Shown here one piece after another: positions 1-8,163 of a DNA stretch of 64,000 bases. Numbering within the stretch: position 1 is the stretch's first letter; each line of letters opens with the position of its first letter. The DNA comes from Streptomyces sp. A1136 (GTDB lineage: Bacteria; Actinomycetota; Actinomycetes; Streptomycetales; Streptomycetaceae). The stretch is taken from the NCBI RefSeq assembly GCF_004795055.1, contig NZ_SSBJ01000007.1, positions 124,001 through 188,000 on the forward strand. Reading direction: 5' to 3'. The position numbers and the translations under genes were made by a program. The notes under the pieces are model-generated. The model made no database searches. It was not told the origin of the DNA and worked only from the letters and a program-made list of their open reading frames with translations.

Positions 1-724
1 CCTGACCCACCGGCCGGCCGTTCCCGGCTGTCCTGCCGCTCCCGTCCGCCCCGTCCCTCCGGTCGGCCGGCAGGCCCCGGCCGGCCTCCACCTGCTCCGG
101 GGCCACTTGGTCCTCCTTGACCTGACGGAGTATCCGGCGGGCCGCCAGACCCATGGCGAGCAGGCTCGGCCCGTCGAAGAGCAGCGCGAGCGAGAAGAAG
201 GCGCCGATCACGTAGAGGCTGTTGCCCGGCCGGCCGGCCGGTATCAGCAGGCCCGGCAGGATGCCGAAGGCACCCTGGACGAGCGTCGGCCCGAAGTTCG
301 ACCCGCGCGCCACGAGGGCGCCGGCCAGCCGGAACACACCGCCGGTGAGGAAGAGCAGGGCGGCGAACAAGGTCAGGGCCTCCGCGCGCGCCTCGGGGCG
401 GCGCAGGATCACGAAACCGGCGGCGATGTCGACGGCGGCGACGATGACCACGAGCCAGAAGTCGTTGCTCTTGCGGGCCTGCACCGCCTGCGCGAGGCCG
501 ATCACACCGCCGGCCAGGAGGAGCCGGCCGAAGAGGAACACGGACGTGAGGGTGGCCACGTTCGTGTAGACGAGGCCCACGAGCCCGGCCACCACCAGCA
601 ACGACCCGAGGAAGGCCGGCACGCCGAAGCTGCGGCTGAGCTTCCGCTTCTCCCGCCGGGGCTCGGTGCGGCTCCGGTCTGCGCCCCTGGGGATGCCACC
701 TCTCAGTGCCCCGACCGACTCCAC
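1..724 (-). CDS. HdeD-family (DUF308) membrane protein, C-terminus cut by window edge
   Basis: The minus-strand frame opens at a GTG at 724 and stays open to the window edge, giving at least 241 residues; the stop lies outside. After a basic, arginine-rich cytosolic start (about 35 residues) come several hydrophobic helices, beginning with VPAFLGSLLVVAGLVGL near residue 35, then NVATLTSVFLFGRLLLAGG and later SLYVIGAFFSLALLFDGPSL. The repeated short helices with small loops, and phrases such as LFAALLFLTGGVFRLAGAL, are typical of the HdeD/DUF308 acid-resistance membrane family. The tail after the last helix is hydrophilic and Gly/Arg-rich. It is divergent from the enoyl-CoA hydratase gene with under 40 bases between the starts. 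Family membership is fairly clear; the physiological role is unknown. The GTG start is chosen because the next in-frame codon upstream is a stop. Confidence 0.75.
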   Translation of the reverse strand, partial: MESVGALRGGIPRGADRSRTEPRREKRKLSRSFGVPAFLGSLLVVAGLVGLVYTNVATLTSVFLFGRLLLAGGVIGLAQAVQARKSNDFWLVVIVAAVDIAAGFVILRRPEARAEALTLFAALLFLTGGVFRLAGALVARGSNFGPTLVQGAFGILPGLLIPAGRPGNSLYVIGAFFSLALLFDGPSLLAMGLAARRILRQVKEDQVAPEQVEAGRGLPADRRDGADGSGRTAGNGRPVGQ

Positions 725-762
725 CGATCATAGGTTCGGCCGACCCGGATAGCATCCGGCGC

Positions 763-1512
763 ATGGACGCAGCCCTCCTTCACACGGTGGCCGACGGGGT
801 CGCCACCGTCGTCATCTCGCACCCGGCGAAGCGCAACGCCATGACCGCCGACATGTGGCGGGCATTGCCCGGGCTGCTGTCCGCGCTGGCGGACGACGCG
901 TCCGTACGGGTGGTCGTCCTGACGGGGGCCGGGCCGACCTTCTGCGCGGGAGCGGACATCACGTCGCTGACCGGTGACGACGACCCGCAGGCGTTGTCCG
1001 TGGCGGCGGAGGAGGCCCTGGCCGCCTTCCCCAAGCCCACGATCGCCGCGATCCGGGGGTACTGCGTGGGCGGCGGGAGCCAGCTCGCCGCGGCGTGCGA
1101 CCTGCGCTTCGCGGAGGCGGGTGCCGAGTTCGGGGTGACCCCGGCGAAGCTGGGCATCGTCTACCCCGCCTCGTCGACGCGGCGATTGGCCGCGCTGGTC
1201 GGTCCCGCAACCGCCAAGTACCTGCTTTTTTCCGCCGAGTTGATCGATGCGGAGCACGCCTTGCGGGCCGGGTTCCTGAACGAGCTGCTGCCGGCCGGGG
1301 AACTCGACAAGCGCGTCGCGGACTTCGCCCGTACGCTGACCGCCCGTTCGCGGCTGACGCAGGCCGCCGCGAAGGAGTTCGCGGACGGCCGGACGGACCG
1401 GGACGCGTACTGGGCAGCCCAGGCGGCCGGGAGCGGCGACACCGCCGAGGGTGTCGCCGCGTTCCTGGAGCGCCGGGCGCCCGCCTTTACCTGGACTCCG
1501 CCGGCGGGCTGA
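763..1512 (+). CDS. Enoyl-CoA hydratase/isomerase family protein
   Basis: A 249-residue crotonase-fold protein, normal length for the family. It carries the crotonase signature: HPAKRNAMTADMW near the N-terminus, the oxyanion-hole segment CAGADITSL, and GYCVGGGSQLAAACDLRFA followed by GVTPAKLGIVYPA. Members hydrate trans-2-enoyl-CoA or isomerise or hydrolyse acyl-CoAs in the cytosol; the exact substrate cannot be read from sequence. The ATG at 763 is preferred over an in-frame start at 706 because homology starts just after it and the upstream residues resemble translated spacer. Its 3' end overlaps the convergent DJ-1 gene by about 26 bases. The neighbouring genes are not beta-oxidation genes, so it is probably a stand-alone accessory enzyme. 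Confidence 0.88.
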   Translation: MDAALLHTVADGVATVVISHPAKRNAMTADMWRALPGLLSALADDASVRVVVLTGAGPTFCAGADITSLTGDDDPQALSVAAEEALAAFPKPTIAAIRGYCVGGGSQLAAACDLRFAEAGAEFGVTPAKLGIVYPASSTRRLAALVGPATAKYLLFSAELIDAEHALRAGFLNELLPAGELDKRVADFARTLTARSRLTQAAAKEFADGRTDRDAYWAAQAAGSGDTAEGVAAFLERRAPAFTWTPPAG

Positions 1513-2125
1513 ACCCTCGCAGCCGCGCGACGAGTTCGGCCGGGGCCTTCGCGGGCGACCCGGCGTCGTACGGAGGCTGGGGGTCGTACTCGGTCATCAA
1601 CTGCACGGCGCGGGCGACGTCGTCGCCCGCCGCGCGGCCGAGGAGGGTGAGGCCCATGTCGATGCCGGCCGACACCCCGGCGGCGGTCACGTACTTGCCG
1701 TCGAAGACCACCCGCTCGCCGGTCGGCTCCGCCCCGAACTCGGGCAGCCGGTCGAGGAACAGCCAGTGGCTCGTGGCGCGACGCCCGTGGAGCAGGCCGG
1801 CGGCGGCGAGCAGGAGCGAACCGGTGCAGACGGAGGTGGTCCAGGTCGTGGTCGCGTCGACGGTACGCAGCCAGTCGAGGACGACGGGGTTCGCCATCTC
1901 GATGTCGGGGTGCGGGCCGCCGGGCACGATGACGATGTCGGGCCGGGTCACCTCGTCGAGCCCCCGGTCGGCGACGAGGGCGAGGCTGCCGGCGTCGGTC
2001 CGCACGGGCCCCGGCCGCTCCGAGACGAAGACGACCTCGGCGCCCGGGAGCCGCCCCAGGGTGTCGTAGGGTCCGATGGCGTCGAGCGAGGTGAAGCGGT
2101 CGTAGAGCAGTACGGCGATCTGCAT
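1487..2125 (-). CDS. DJ-1/PfpI family protein (ThiJ-like, isonitrile-hydratase type)
   Basis: 212 residues starting at an ATG preceded by a strong GGAGGAG ribosome site. The fold signature is clear: YDRFTSLDAIGPYDTLGRL at the start, DIVIVPGGPHPDIEM in the middle, and the nucleophile elbow TSVCTGSLLLAAAGLL whose cysteine is the presumed catalytic residue, followed by GRRATSHWLFLDRLPEFGA. This arrangement matches the GlxA/InhA branch of the DJ-1 superfamily without a DNA-binding domain, which includes isonitrile hydratases; the activity here is unproven. Its neighbour at 2783-3742 is a longer relative with an added AraC domain, separated by two minisatellites. Its end overlaps the convergent hydratase gene. 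Confidence 0.85.
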   Translation of the reverse strand: MQIAVLLYDRFTSLDAIGPYDTLGRLPGAEVVFVSERPGPVRTDAGSLALVADRGLDEVTRPDIVIVPGGPHPDIEMANPVVLDWLRTVDATTTWTTSVCTGSLLLAAAGLLHGRRATSHWLFLDRLPEFGAEPTGERVVFDGKYVTAAGVSAGIDMGLTLLGRAAGDDVARAVQLMTEYDPQPPYDAGSPAKAPAELVARLRGFSPPAESR

Positions 2126-2230
2126 GGCTCCTCCGGAGCGGTAGTGGTCGACGGTCAGGACGGGTACGGCCGCGCTGCCCGAACGCCGCCCCCCGTGGGC
2201 GACGCCCGGGCTGCCCGGCGCGCGGTACGC

Positions 2231-2349
2231 GGTGCCCGGTGCTCGGTGCTCGGTGCCCGGTGCTCGGTGCCCGGTGCCCGGTGCTCGGTGCCCGGTGCCC
2301 GGTGCTCGGTGCTCGGTGCTCGGTGCTCGGTGCTCGGTGCTCGGTGCTC
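2231..2349. repeat. 17-copy heptanucleotide tandem repeat (GGTGCYC)
   Basis: Seventeen uninterrupted 7-bp units of GGTGCTC or GGTGCCC run head to tail. The last seven are identical GGTGCTC; the first ten alternate C and T at position six. The array lies in the 657-bp spacer between the two DJ-1-family genes. Because seven is not a multiple of three, all reading frames stay open and spurious low-complexity proteins appear on both strands. No regulatory role can be read from sequence alone. Confidence 0.95.
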
Positions 2350-2472
2350 GGCCAAAGCCTGCTGGTCGGGCCGGGCCCGGGGTGGCCGACTCGCCCGTGG
2401 GCCGGGCGGCGCCGGCCCGGCAGCCCCGACGCTCCACCCGGCAACCCGGCGCCCCGCAGCCGGAGCGGCATG

Positions 2473-2688
2473 GGGCGCAGCCCGGTCGACGGGCGCAGCC
2501 CCCTGGGCGGGCACAGCCCCCTGGGCGGGCACAGCCCCGTCGGCGAGCGCAGCCCCGTGAGCGGGCACAGCCCCGTCGGCGAGCGCAGCCCCGTGAGCGG
2601 GCACAGCCCCGTCGGCGAGCGCAGCCCCCTGGGCGGGCACAGCCCCGTCGACGGGCGCAGCCCCCTGGGCGGGCACAGCCCCGCACCG
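2473..2688. repeat. 12-copy degenerate 18-bp tandem repeat
   Basis: Twelve head-to-tail 18-bp units, consensus about GGGCRCAGCCCCSTSGGC, fill most of the remaining spacer between the two DJ-1-family genes. Units differ at a few positions and two alternating subtypes (starting GGGCACAG or GAGCGCAG) recur, suggesting expansion in 36-bp steps. As the unit is a multiple of three, it could encode a hexapeptide repeat in any frame, for example SPVGER/SPVSGH on the plus strand, but no credible start and flanking domain supports a real protein. The rest of the 2126-2782 spacer shows nothing else recognisable. Confidence 0.93.
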
Positions 2689-2782
2689 CCCGGTAAGCGG
2701 GCGGCGCAGCGGTCGGGTGGGGCGAGGGCTCCGGGCGGAGCCCCGGCGCGGCCAGGGCTCCGGTGGTCCGGCGCGTCCGGGG

Positions 2783-3742
2783 TCAGGGGTCGCCGAAACG
2801 GCGGCGGTATTCGGACGGGGGTTGGCCCAGGGTGCGCAGGAAGGCGCGGCGGAGGGCCTCCGGGGTGCGGTAACCGGACGCGCGGGCGATCCGGGCCACG
2901 CCCTCGCCGCCCTCCTCCAGCAGCCGCCGCGCGTGCTCCACCCGTACCCGCTCGACGTACCGCCCCGGTGTCACCCCGGTCTCCGCCCGGAACGCCCGGG
3001 CGAAGTGGCGCGGCGACAGCGCGGCCCGGGCCGCGAGCGCCTCCACGCCCAGGTCCTCCCCCGGGTGCTCGGTGATCCACTGCTGCACGTCCCGCAGCGG
3101 TTCCCGCCGCGCCGTCTGCGCCGCGAGCTGCGCGCTGAACTGCGCCTGGTTCCCCGGCCTGCGCAGGAACACCACCAGGTGCCGGGCGATCAGCGACGCC
3201 ACGTCCCGGCCGACGTCCTCCTCCACCAGCGCCAGCGCGAGGTCGATCCCGGCCGTCACCCCGGCCGAGGTCGCCACCCGCCCGTCCCGCACGTAGATCG
3301 GGTCGGGGTCGACCGTGACGGCCGGGTACTTCCGCGCCATCCGTTCACAGGCGTCCCAGCGCGTCGTGACGCGGTGGCCGTCCAACAGCCCCGCCTCCGC
3401 CAGCAGCAGTCCGCCCGTGCACACGGACACCACCCGATCCGCGCGCCCCCCGTACGCGCGGAGCCAGTCGGTGAGCCTCGGTTCGAAATCGCCCCGGTAC
3501 CGACCGCCGGGCACGAGCAGGGTCGTGCCCGGTCCGGGCCGCGCGCTCTCCAGGTCCCCGTCGGGGACGAGGGTCAGCCCGCTGGTGGTGCGCACGGGCA
3601 CACCCCCCGGGGAGACCGTCGTGATCCGGTACCCCTCGTGCTCCGGGAACCGGCCGACGCCGGCGAACACCTCCACCGGGCCGGTCACGTCCAGGCTCTG
3701 CACCCCGTCGTAGACGAGGACGAGCACGCTTCGCGATGACAT
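2783..3742 (-). CDS. GlxA-family transcriptional regulator (DJ-1 domain plus AraC-type HTH)
   Basis: 319 residues in two parts. Residues 1 to about 190 form a DJ-1/PfpI-like domain: VLVLVYDGVQSLDVTGPVEV, then TTLLVPGGRYRGDF and the elbow VSVCTGGLLLAEAGLL. About residues 215-319 are an AraC/XylS DNA-binding domain: LGVEALAARAALSPRHFARA and then VARIARASGYRTPEALRRAF, the two classical helix-turn-helix units, ending SEYRRRFG. GlxA-type regulators sense metabolites through the DJ-1 domain and activate neighbouring genes; the adjacent stand-alone DJ-1 protein, encoded downstream on the same strand, is a plausible target. It is divergent from the ABC-F gene with a spacer of about 100 bases. Confidence 0.93.
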   Translation of the reverse strand: MSSRSVLVLVYDGVQSLDVTGPVEVFAGVGRFPEHEGYRITTVSPGGVPVRTTSGLTLVPDGDLESARPGPGTTLLVPGGRYRGDFEPRLTDWLRAYGGRADRVVSVCTGGLLLAEAGLLDGHRVTTRWDACERMARKYPAVTVDPDPIYVRDGRVATSAGVTAGIDLALALVEEDVGRDVASLIARHLVVFLRRPGNQAQFSAQLAAQTARREPLRDVQQWITEHPGEDLGVEALAARAALSPRHFARAFRAETGVTPGRYVERVRVEHARRLLEEGGEGVARIARASGYRTPEALRRAFLRTLGQPPSEYRRRFGDP

Positions 3743-3845
3743 GCGTCCATCCTGTGACGCCGCCGTGATGGCCGCAATGACGTACTTCCCACCTATCCGG
3801 CCACCGTCCGGGCCCCGTGGTCCGCGCGGATAGGATCGACGGACC

Positions 3846-5483
3846 ATGACTGCCACTCTCGTCGCCAAGAACCTCACCGCCGCGCACGGTGAGCGCACGC
3901 TGTTCGCCGATCTCGACATCGTCGTCGCACCCGGCGACGTCATCGGACTCGTCGGCGTCAACGGCGCCGGGAAGTCCACCCTGCTGCGCCTCCTGGCCGG
4001 GCTGGACGCCCCCGAGACCGGTGAACTGCGGCTCTCGCCGCCCGGCGCCGCGGTCGGGCACCTTCCGCAGGAGCCCGAGCGCCGGCCCGGTGAGTCGGTG
4101 CGCGCCTTCCTGGCCCGTCGCACCGGGGTGGCGGCCGCGCAGGCCGCGCTCGACGAGGCCACGCAGGGCCTGGTGGACGGCACCGCCGGCGCCGACGACG
4201 CCTACGGCGAGGCTCTCGACCGCTGGCTGAACCTGGGCGGCGCGGACCTGGACGAGCGGGCCCAGGAGGTCGCCGACGACCTCGGTCTGTCCGTGGGCCT
4301 CGACCTTCCGATGACGGCCCTCTCGGGCGGTCAGGCGGCCCGCGCCGGCCTCGCCTCCCTCCTACTTTCCCGCTACGACGTGTTCCTGCTCGACGAGCCG
4401 ACCAACGACCTCGACCTCGACGGTCTGGAGCGGCTGGAGCGGTTCGTCAAGGGGCTGCGCGCGGGCACCGTCGTCATCAGCCACGACCGCGAGTTCCTGG
4501 CGCGCACCGTGACCAAGGTCCTCGAACTCGACCTGGCGCAGCAGGAGATCAACCTCTACGGCGGTGGCTACGAGGCGTACCTGGAGGAGCGCGAGCGGGC
4601 CCGGGCACACGCCCGCGAGGAGTACGACGAGTACGCGGACAAGCGTTCGGCGCTCGAAGGCCGGGCCGCGATGCAGCGCGGGTGGATGGACAAGGGCGTC
4701 AAGAACGCCCGGCGCAAGGCCACCGACAACGACAAGATCGGCAAGAAGTTCCGCAGCGAGGCGAGCGAGAAGCAGGCCGCGAAGGCCCGCCAGACGCAAC
4801 GCGCCATCGAGCGGCTCGACGTGGTCGACGAGCCCCGCAAGGAGTGGGAGCTGCGGATGGAGATCGCGGCGGCTCCCCGCTCGGGCTCGGTGGTGGCCAC
4901 GCTGCGCGATGCATCCGTCACCCGGGGCGATTTCCACTTCGGCCCGGTCGGCCTGCAGATCGACTGGGCGGACCGGGTCGCGATCACCGGGGCCAACGGG
5001 GCCGGGAAGTCCACCCTGTTGGCCGTGCTCCTGGGCCGTCTCACCCCCGACTCCGGTGCGGCGACCCTCGGTTCGGGCGTGCTGGTCGGCGAGGTGGACC
5101 AGGCGCGCGGGTTGTTCCTCGGCGACGAGCCGCTGCTGGAAGCGTTCTGCGCGGCCGTCCCGGACACCGAACCCGCGGAAGTACGTACGCTGCTGGCCAA
5201 GTTCGGCCTCAAGGCCGCGCACGTGCTCCGCCCGGCGGCCACCCTCTCGCCCGGCGAGCGCACCCGCGCGGCCTTGGCGCTGCTCCAGGGCCGGGGGGTC
5301 AACCTGCTGGTGCTGGACGAGCCCACCAACCACCTCGACCTGCCGGCGATCGAGCAGTTGGAGTCGGCACTGGACGCGTACGAGGGCACCTTGTTGTTGG
5401 TCACCCACGACCGTCGGATGCTCGACGCCGTGCACGTGACCCGCCGTCTGGAAGTCGCGGACGGCAAGGTCACCGAGCTCTGA
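3846..5483 (+). CDS. ABC-F family ATP-binding protein (ribosome-associated type)
   Basis: 545 residues, two ABC ATPase domains and no membrane segment, the hallmark of ABC-F proteins that act on the ribosome rather than in transport. Domain 1 has Walker A GVNGAGKST (about residues 37-45), signature LSGGQ, Walker B VFLLDEPT and switch ISHDREFL. A charged linker rich in Lys/Arg/Glu (about 235-320) follows, then domain 2 with GANGAGKST, LSPGE, LLVLDEPTNHLD and VTHDRRML. Members either aid translation or protect ribosomes from antibiotics; neither role can be assigned here. The ATG follows a TAGGAT box by about 12 bases, so the transcript leader is probably very short. A second ABC-F gene lies at 31126. 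Confidence 0.93.
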   Translation: MTATLVAKNLTAAHGERTLFADLDIVVAPGDVIGLVGVNGAGKSTLLRLLAGLDAPETGELRLSPPGAAVGHLPQEPERRPGESVRAFLARRTGVAAAQAALDEATQGLVDGTAGADDAYGEALDRWLNLGGADLDERAQEVADDLGLSVGLDLPMTALSGGQAARAGLASLLLSRYDVFLLDEPTNDLDLDGLERLERFVKGLRAGTVVISHDREFLARTVTKVLELDLAQQEINLYGGGYEAYLEERERARAHAREEYDEYADKRSALEGRAAMQRGWMDKGVKNARRKATDNDKIGKKFRSEASEKQAAKARQTQRAIERLDVVDEPRKEWELRMEIAAAPRSGSVVATLRDASVTRGDFHFGPVGLQIDWADRVAITGANGAGKSTLLAVLLGRLTPDSGAATLGSGVLVGEVDQARGLFLGDEPLLEAFCAAVPDTEPAEVRTLLAKFGLKAAHVLRPAATLSPGERTRAALALLQGRGVNLLVLDEPTNHLDLPAIEQLESALDAYEGTLLLVTHDRRMLDAVHVTRRLEVADGKVTEL

Positions 5484-5513
5484 GCCGTACGTCCCGACAG
5501 GCCGCCGAACCCC

Positions 5514-6287
5514 CTACGGGATCTCGGGCGCCCGCCGGGTCCGGGCCATCCGGCGGGCCACGAAGTCGCGCGGGAGGTGGCGGGCCGTGAGGGCGTACGC
5601 CTGGTAGCGGCGGCTGGTGATGCTGAGCGGGCGGCGTCGGGCGAGGTCCTTCAGGGCCTTGGCCACCACCGCTTCCGGCTCCAGCCACACCGCGTCGCGC
5701 AAGGCGCTGACGTCCGTCCCGGCCCGCTGCTGGAACTCGGTGCGGGTGAAGCCGGGTACCACCGCCAGCGCGCGCACCCCGTACGGCTCCATGTCGATCC
5801 GCACGGATTCGGTGAACGCGGTGACCCAGGCCTTGGCGGCCCCGTACGTGCCGGTCGGCAGCAGACCGGCCACCGACGAGACGTTGAGCACCGCACCCCG
5901 GCGGCGTTCGCGCAGGCCGGGCAGTACCGCGTGCGTCAGCCGCAGCGGGACCTTGACCAGCAGATCGAGCATCCGCTCCTCGTCGTCGACCGGGTTGTAC
6001 GGGAAGGGCGCGGGCAGTCCGAAACCCGCGTTGTTGACCAGGATGTCGACGGGCCGCGCCCGGTCGGCGAGCCGTCCGGCGACCTTCTCGCACTCCGCGG
6101 GGTCGAGCAGGTCCGCGGGCAGCACCTCGACGGACACCCCCCGTCCGCCGCGGAGTTCGTCGGCGAGGGCGGCGAGTCGCTTCTCGTCACGGGCGACGAT
6201 CACGAGGTCACAGCCCTTGGCGGCCAGGCCCCGGGCGAAGGCCGCGCCGAGGCCGGCGCTGGCCCCGGTGATCAAGGCGGTGGTCAC
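5514..6287 (-). CDS. Short-chain dehydrogenase/reductase (SDR) family protein
   Basis: 257 residues, the classical SDR length. The cofactor-binding TGASAGLG motif is at residues 7-14, ADL near 58, NNAG at 85-88, the catalytic Ser at 137/138 (NVSSVAG), and the catalytic Tyr148/Lys152 pair in YGAAK. All key residues are present, so it should be an active NAD(P)-dependent oxidoreductase; the substrate is unknown. The GTG start at 6287 is preceded by AGGAGTG. It is downstream of the metalloprotease/membrane-protein pair on the same strand, with a gap of about 38 bases, and could be co-transcribed with it. Confidence 0.9.
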   Translation of the reverse strand: MTTALITGASAGLGAAFARGLAAKGCDLVIVARDEKRLAALADELRGGRGVSVEVLPADLLDPAECEKVAGRLADRARPVDILVNNAGFGLPAPFPYNPVDDEERMLDLLVKVPLRLTHAVLPGLRERRRGAVLNVSSVAGLLPTGTYGAAKAWVTAFTESVRIDMEPYGVRALAVVPGFTRTEFQQRAGTDVSALRDAVWLEPEAVVAKALKDLARRRPLSITSRRYQAYALTARHLPRDFVARRMARTRRAPEIP

Positions 6288-6325
6288 GAGGTGGTCACTC
6301 CTTCATGGTGCGGGCGGGCGGCGGT

Positions 6326-7519
6326 TCACACGGGCCGCGGGGTGAACGCGGTGGTGGCGGGCGACGCGTACGCCTCCGCGACGTGCACCAGGAAGCGGGC
6401 CTCCTCGTCCAGGTCTCCGCCTTCGGCGGAGCCGTGGAGCGCGGCGGGCAGCTCCAGGGCGGAGGCCTCCCCCGCCTGCTGCCCGGGCAGCCCGGCCAGT
6501 TTGGCCTGCCGGGCCTCCTTGAGCAGGCAGGCCAACGCGGCGGCGGACCGCCGTTGTTCGGGCACCCCGCTTCCGGCCACATGGCCGCGCGCCAGCTCCG
6601 CGAGGCCCGGGGCGACGTACTCGCCCAGGATCAAGATGGCGTCCCGGGTCTCGATGACCTTGCGGTACACCAGCAGGTTGCGCGGCAGGGGCGGCCACAG
6701 CAGTTCGACGAGCCGCCCGGCACGGGGCTTCGACAGGACGACGTGCGGTACGGCCTGCACCAGGTCGCGCCACAGCGGCCACAGCCGCCACGCGGTGGCG
6801 ATGTCGGTCGTCGTACGGCGCAGCGTGAAAAGGGTCGGGACGACGATCGCCGCCGCCCGCAGCAGCCCGTGCAGGTTCATCATCAGCGGCAGGGCGGGCA
6901 TGGCCCAGGTGCTGCCGAACAGGGCCTTGAGCAGGTAGACGAACCAGAACACGCCGGCGAGGGCCGTGCCGAGGCCGAACAGCCGCAGCCCGAAGGCAAG
7001 TCCCCGGCTCTCGGTGCGCCGGCTGTAGCGCGCGCAGACGTACACGCAGGTGGTGTTGGCGACGAGGTGCGCCGAGATCAGCACCAGCCAGTACGCGAGC
7101 GAGGGCACCGGATCGCCGACGGGCGGGATGGTGTGCGTCCCGTGGTCGGGCGCCAGGGCGTCCAGCGCGATCAGGGTGGTCAGCCAGAGCACCGTGCCGG
7201 TCCAGGCGGCCAGTTGGAGCCGGCGGCCCCGGGTGGCGGCGGCCACGAAGTAGAGCACGGCGCCCGCCGAGAGGACGCCGATGAGGTTGCGGACCAGGCC
7301 GATCGCGTGCGCCCAGCCGGCGTCGCGGCCGGTCGCGTAGGCGACGACGTCGGGCAGGTTCAGGGTCATCGCGGCCGCGGCGGTCGCGACGGCGAGCCAC
7401 AGGCCGCGCTGCTGCGGGGAACGCAGGGCCCCGGGCGCCCGCAGCAGGACCGCGATCCACAGGCACACCACGCTGGGGACGGCGAGCCAGTCGCCGAACG
7501 CGGTCAGGTCAGCCGCCAT
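6326..7519 (-). CDS. Multi-spanning membrane protein (MAB_1171c / DUF6545-like), cassette A
   Basis: 397 residues. The first 230 or so hold about seven hydrophobic helices, starting WLAVPSVVCLWIAVLL and including LIGVLSAGAVLYFVAAA and LAYWLVLISAHLVANT. The remaining 170 are a soluble, helix-rich cytosolic domain with LWPLWRDLVQAVP and the motif YRKVIETRDAILILGEYV. The latter resembles VIQRESDIHDGFLRLG in the membrane protein at 46377, so the two are paralogues with the same topology. The resemblance to the actinobacterial MAB_1171c 'putative transporter' family is from memory of the family; transport has not been shown and a seven-helix sensor is equally likely. Its start overlaps the metalloprotease stop by 11 bases, indicating translational coupling. 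Confidence 0.75.
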   Translation of the reverse strand: MAADLTAFGDWLAVPSVVCLWIAVLLRAPGALRSPQQRGLWLAVATAAAAMTLNLPDVVAYATGRDAGWAHAIGLVRNLIGVLSAGAVLYFVAAATRGRRLQLAAWTGTVLWLTTLIALDALAPDHGTHTIPPVGDPVPSLAYWLVLISAHLVANTTCVYVCARYSRRTESRGLAFGLRLFGLGTALAGVFWFVYLLKALFGSTWAMPALPLMMNLHGLLRAAAIVVPTLFTLRRTTTDIATAWRLWPLWRDLVQAVPHVVLSKPRAGRLVELLWPPLPRNLLVYRKVIETRDAILILGEYVAPGLAELARGHVAGSGVPEQRRSAAALACLLKEARQAKLAGLPGQQAGEASALELPAALHGSAEGGDLDEEARFLVHVAEAYASPATTAFTPRPV

Positions 7520-8012
7520 CGTGCGCGCCCCGTCCGTACCCCATGGCGGACTCCAGCCGGGCGAGGGCGCCGCGCGGCGCGGTCCGAGGCTGCGCGCCGG
7601 TGCCGGCGGTCCGCATGCGGATCATGCTCGCGAGCATCTCCGCCTCCTGCTCCTGACGGGTGGTGTAGTTGGTGCGCCCCAGGACGACGGGGGCCTTGCC
7701 GTCGGTCTCCTCGCCCTCCAGCGAGTGGTGGCCGAACAGGATGTGGCCGATCTCGTGGAGCACGATGTGCTCCCGGTGCAGGCGGGTGGTCTGGGCCTCG
7801 TAGAAGACGTAGTCGACACCTGCGGTGCCGACCCACAGTCCGCAGACGCCCGATTCGGCGGCTTCCTTGGGAAGCGGGTGGAGCCGGATGGGGCGTCCGC
7901 GTTGTTCGGCGATGTTCGTGCACAGGTGTTCGAGCGAGAACGGGTGGGTCAGGTCCAGATGGCCGAGAATCATCTCGCACCGTTTACGCAGGCTGAGATT
8001 CCGATAGGGCAT
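7509..8012 (-). CDS. ImmA/IrrE-like metalloprotease (HEIGH motif), cassette A
   Basis: 167 residues from the ATG at 8012, which has AGAGGG about ten bases upstream; an in-frame ATG at 8066 would add 18 residues. The zinc-peptidase motif HEIGHILFGH sits at residues 86-95, with the His pair and Glu of gluzincins intact, and an N-terminal segment RGRPIRLHPLPKEAAESGVCGLW resembles cassette B (RGRPVEFRMAAFPPG). ImmA and IrrE of this fold cleave XRE-type repressors; the small soluble format here fits a regulatory protease. No XRE gene is adjacent, unlike cassette B. It is the first gene of the operon and overlaps the membrane-protein gene by 11 bases. Confidence 0.82.
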   Translation of the reverse strand: MPYRNLSLRKRCEMILGHLDLTHPFSLEHLCTNIAEQRGRPIRLHPLPKEAAESGVCGLWVGTAGVDYVFYEAQTTRLHREHIVLHEIGHILFGHHSLEGEETDGKAPVVLGRTNYTTRQEQEAEMLASMIRMRTAGTGAQPRTAPRGALARLESAMGYGRGAHDGG

Positions 8013-8163
8013 GTGTTCCCTCTTCGGACCCTTTCTCGGGCAGCGTCGATAGGCGTGCGTGGGCATGGGTGAACATCCTGTGCCTTGAGGCGGCCTTCGG
8101 AGTGCGGGCCCGAAGGGGAATGCGGAAGCCCGTCCGCGTCAGGACGAACGGGCGTTCCACCCA

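Noticed and set aside
2231..2688. Possible CRISPR array
   Set aside because: The units are contiguous with no unique spacers and there are no cas genes nearby.
2155..2696. Open frames over the minisatellites encoding repetitive peptides on both strands
   Set aside because: A 7-bp repeat leaves every frame open and an 18-bp repeat is trivially periodic; no ribosome site, signal peptide or flanking domain supports translation.
1161..3080. 639-residue minus-strand frame spanning the DJ-1 gene and repeats
   Set aside because: It crosses the repeat arrays and is out of frame with both DJ-1 proteins; composition is that of a GC shadow.
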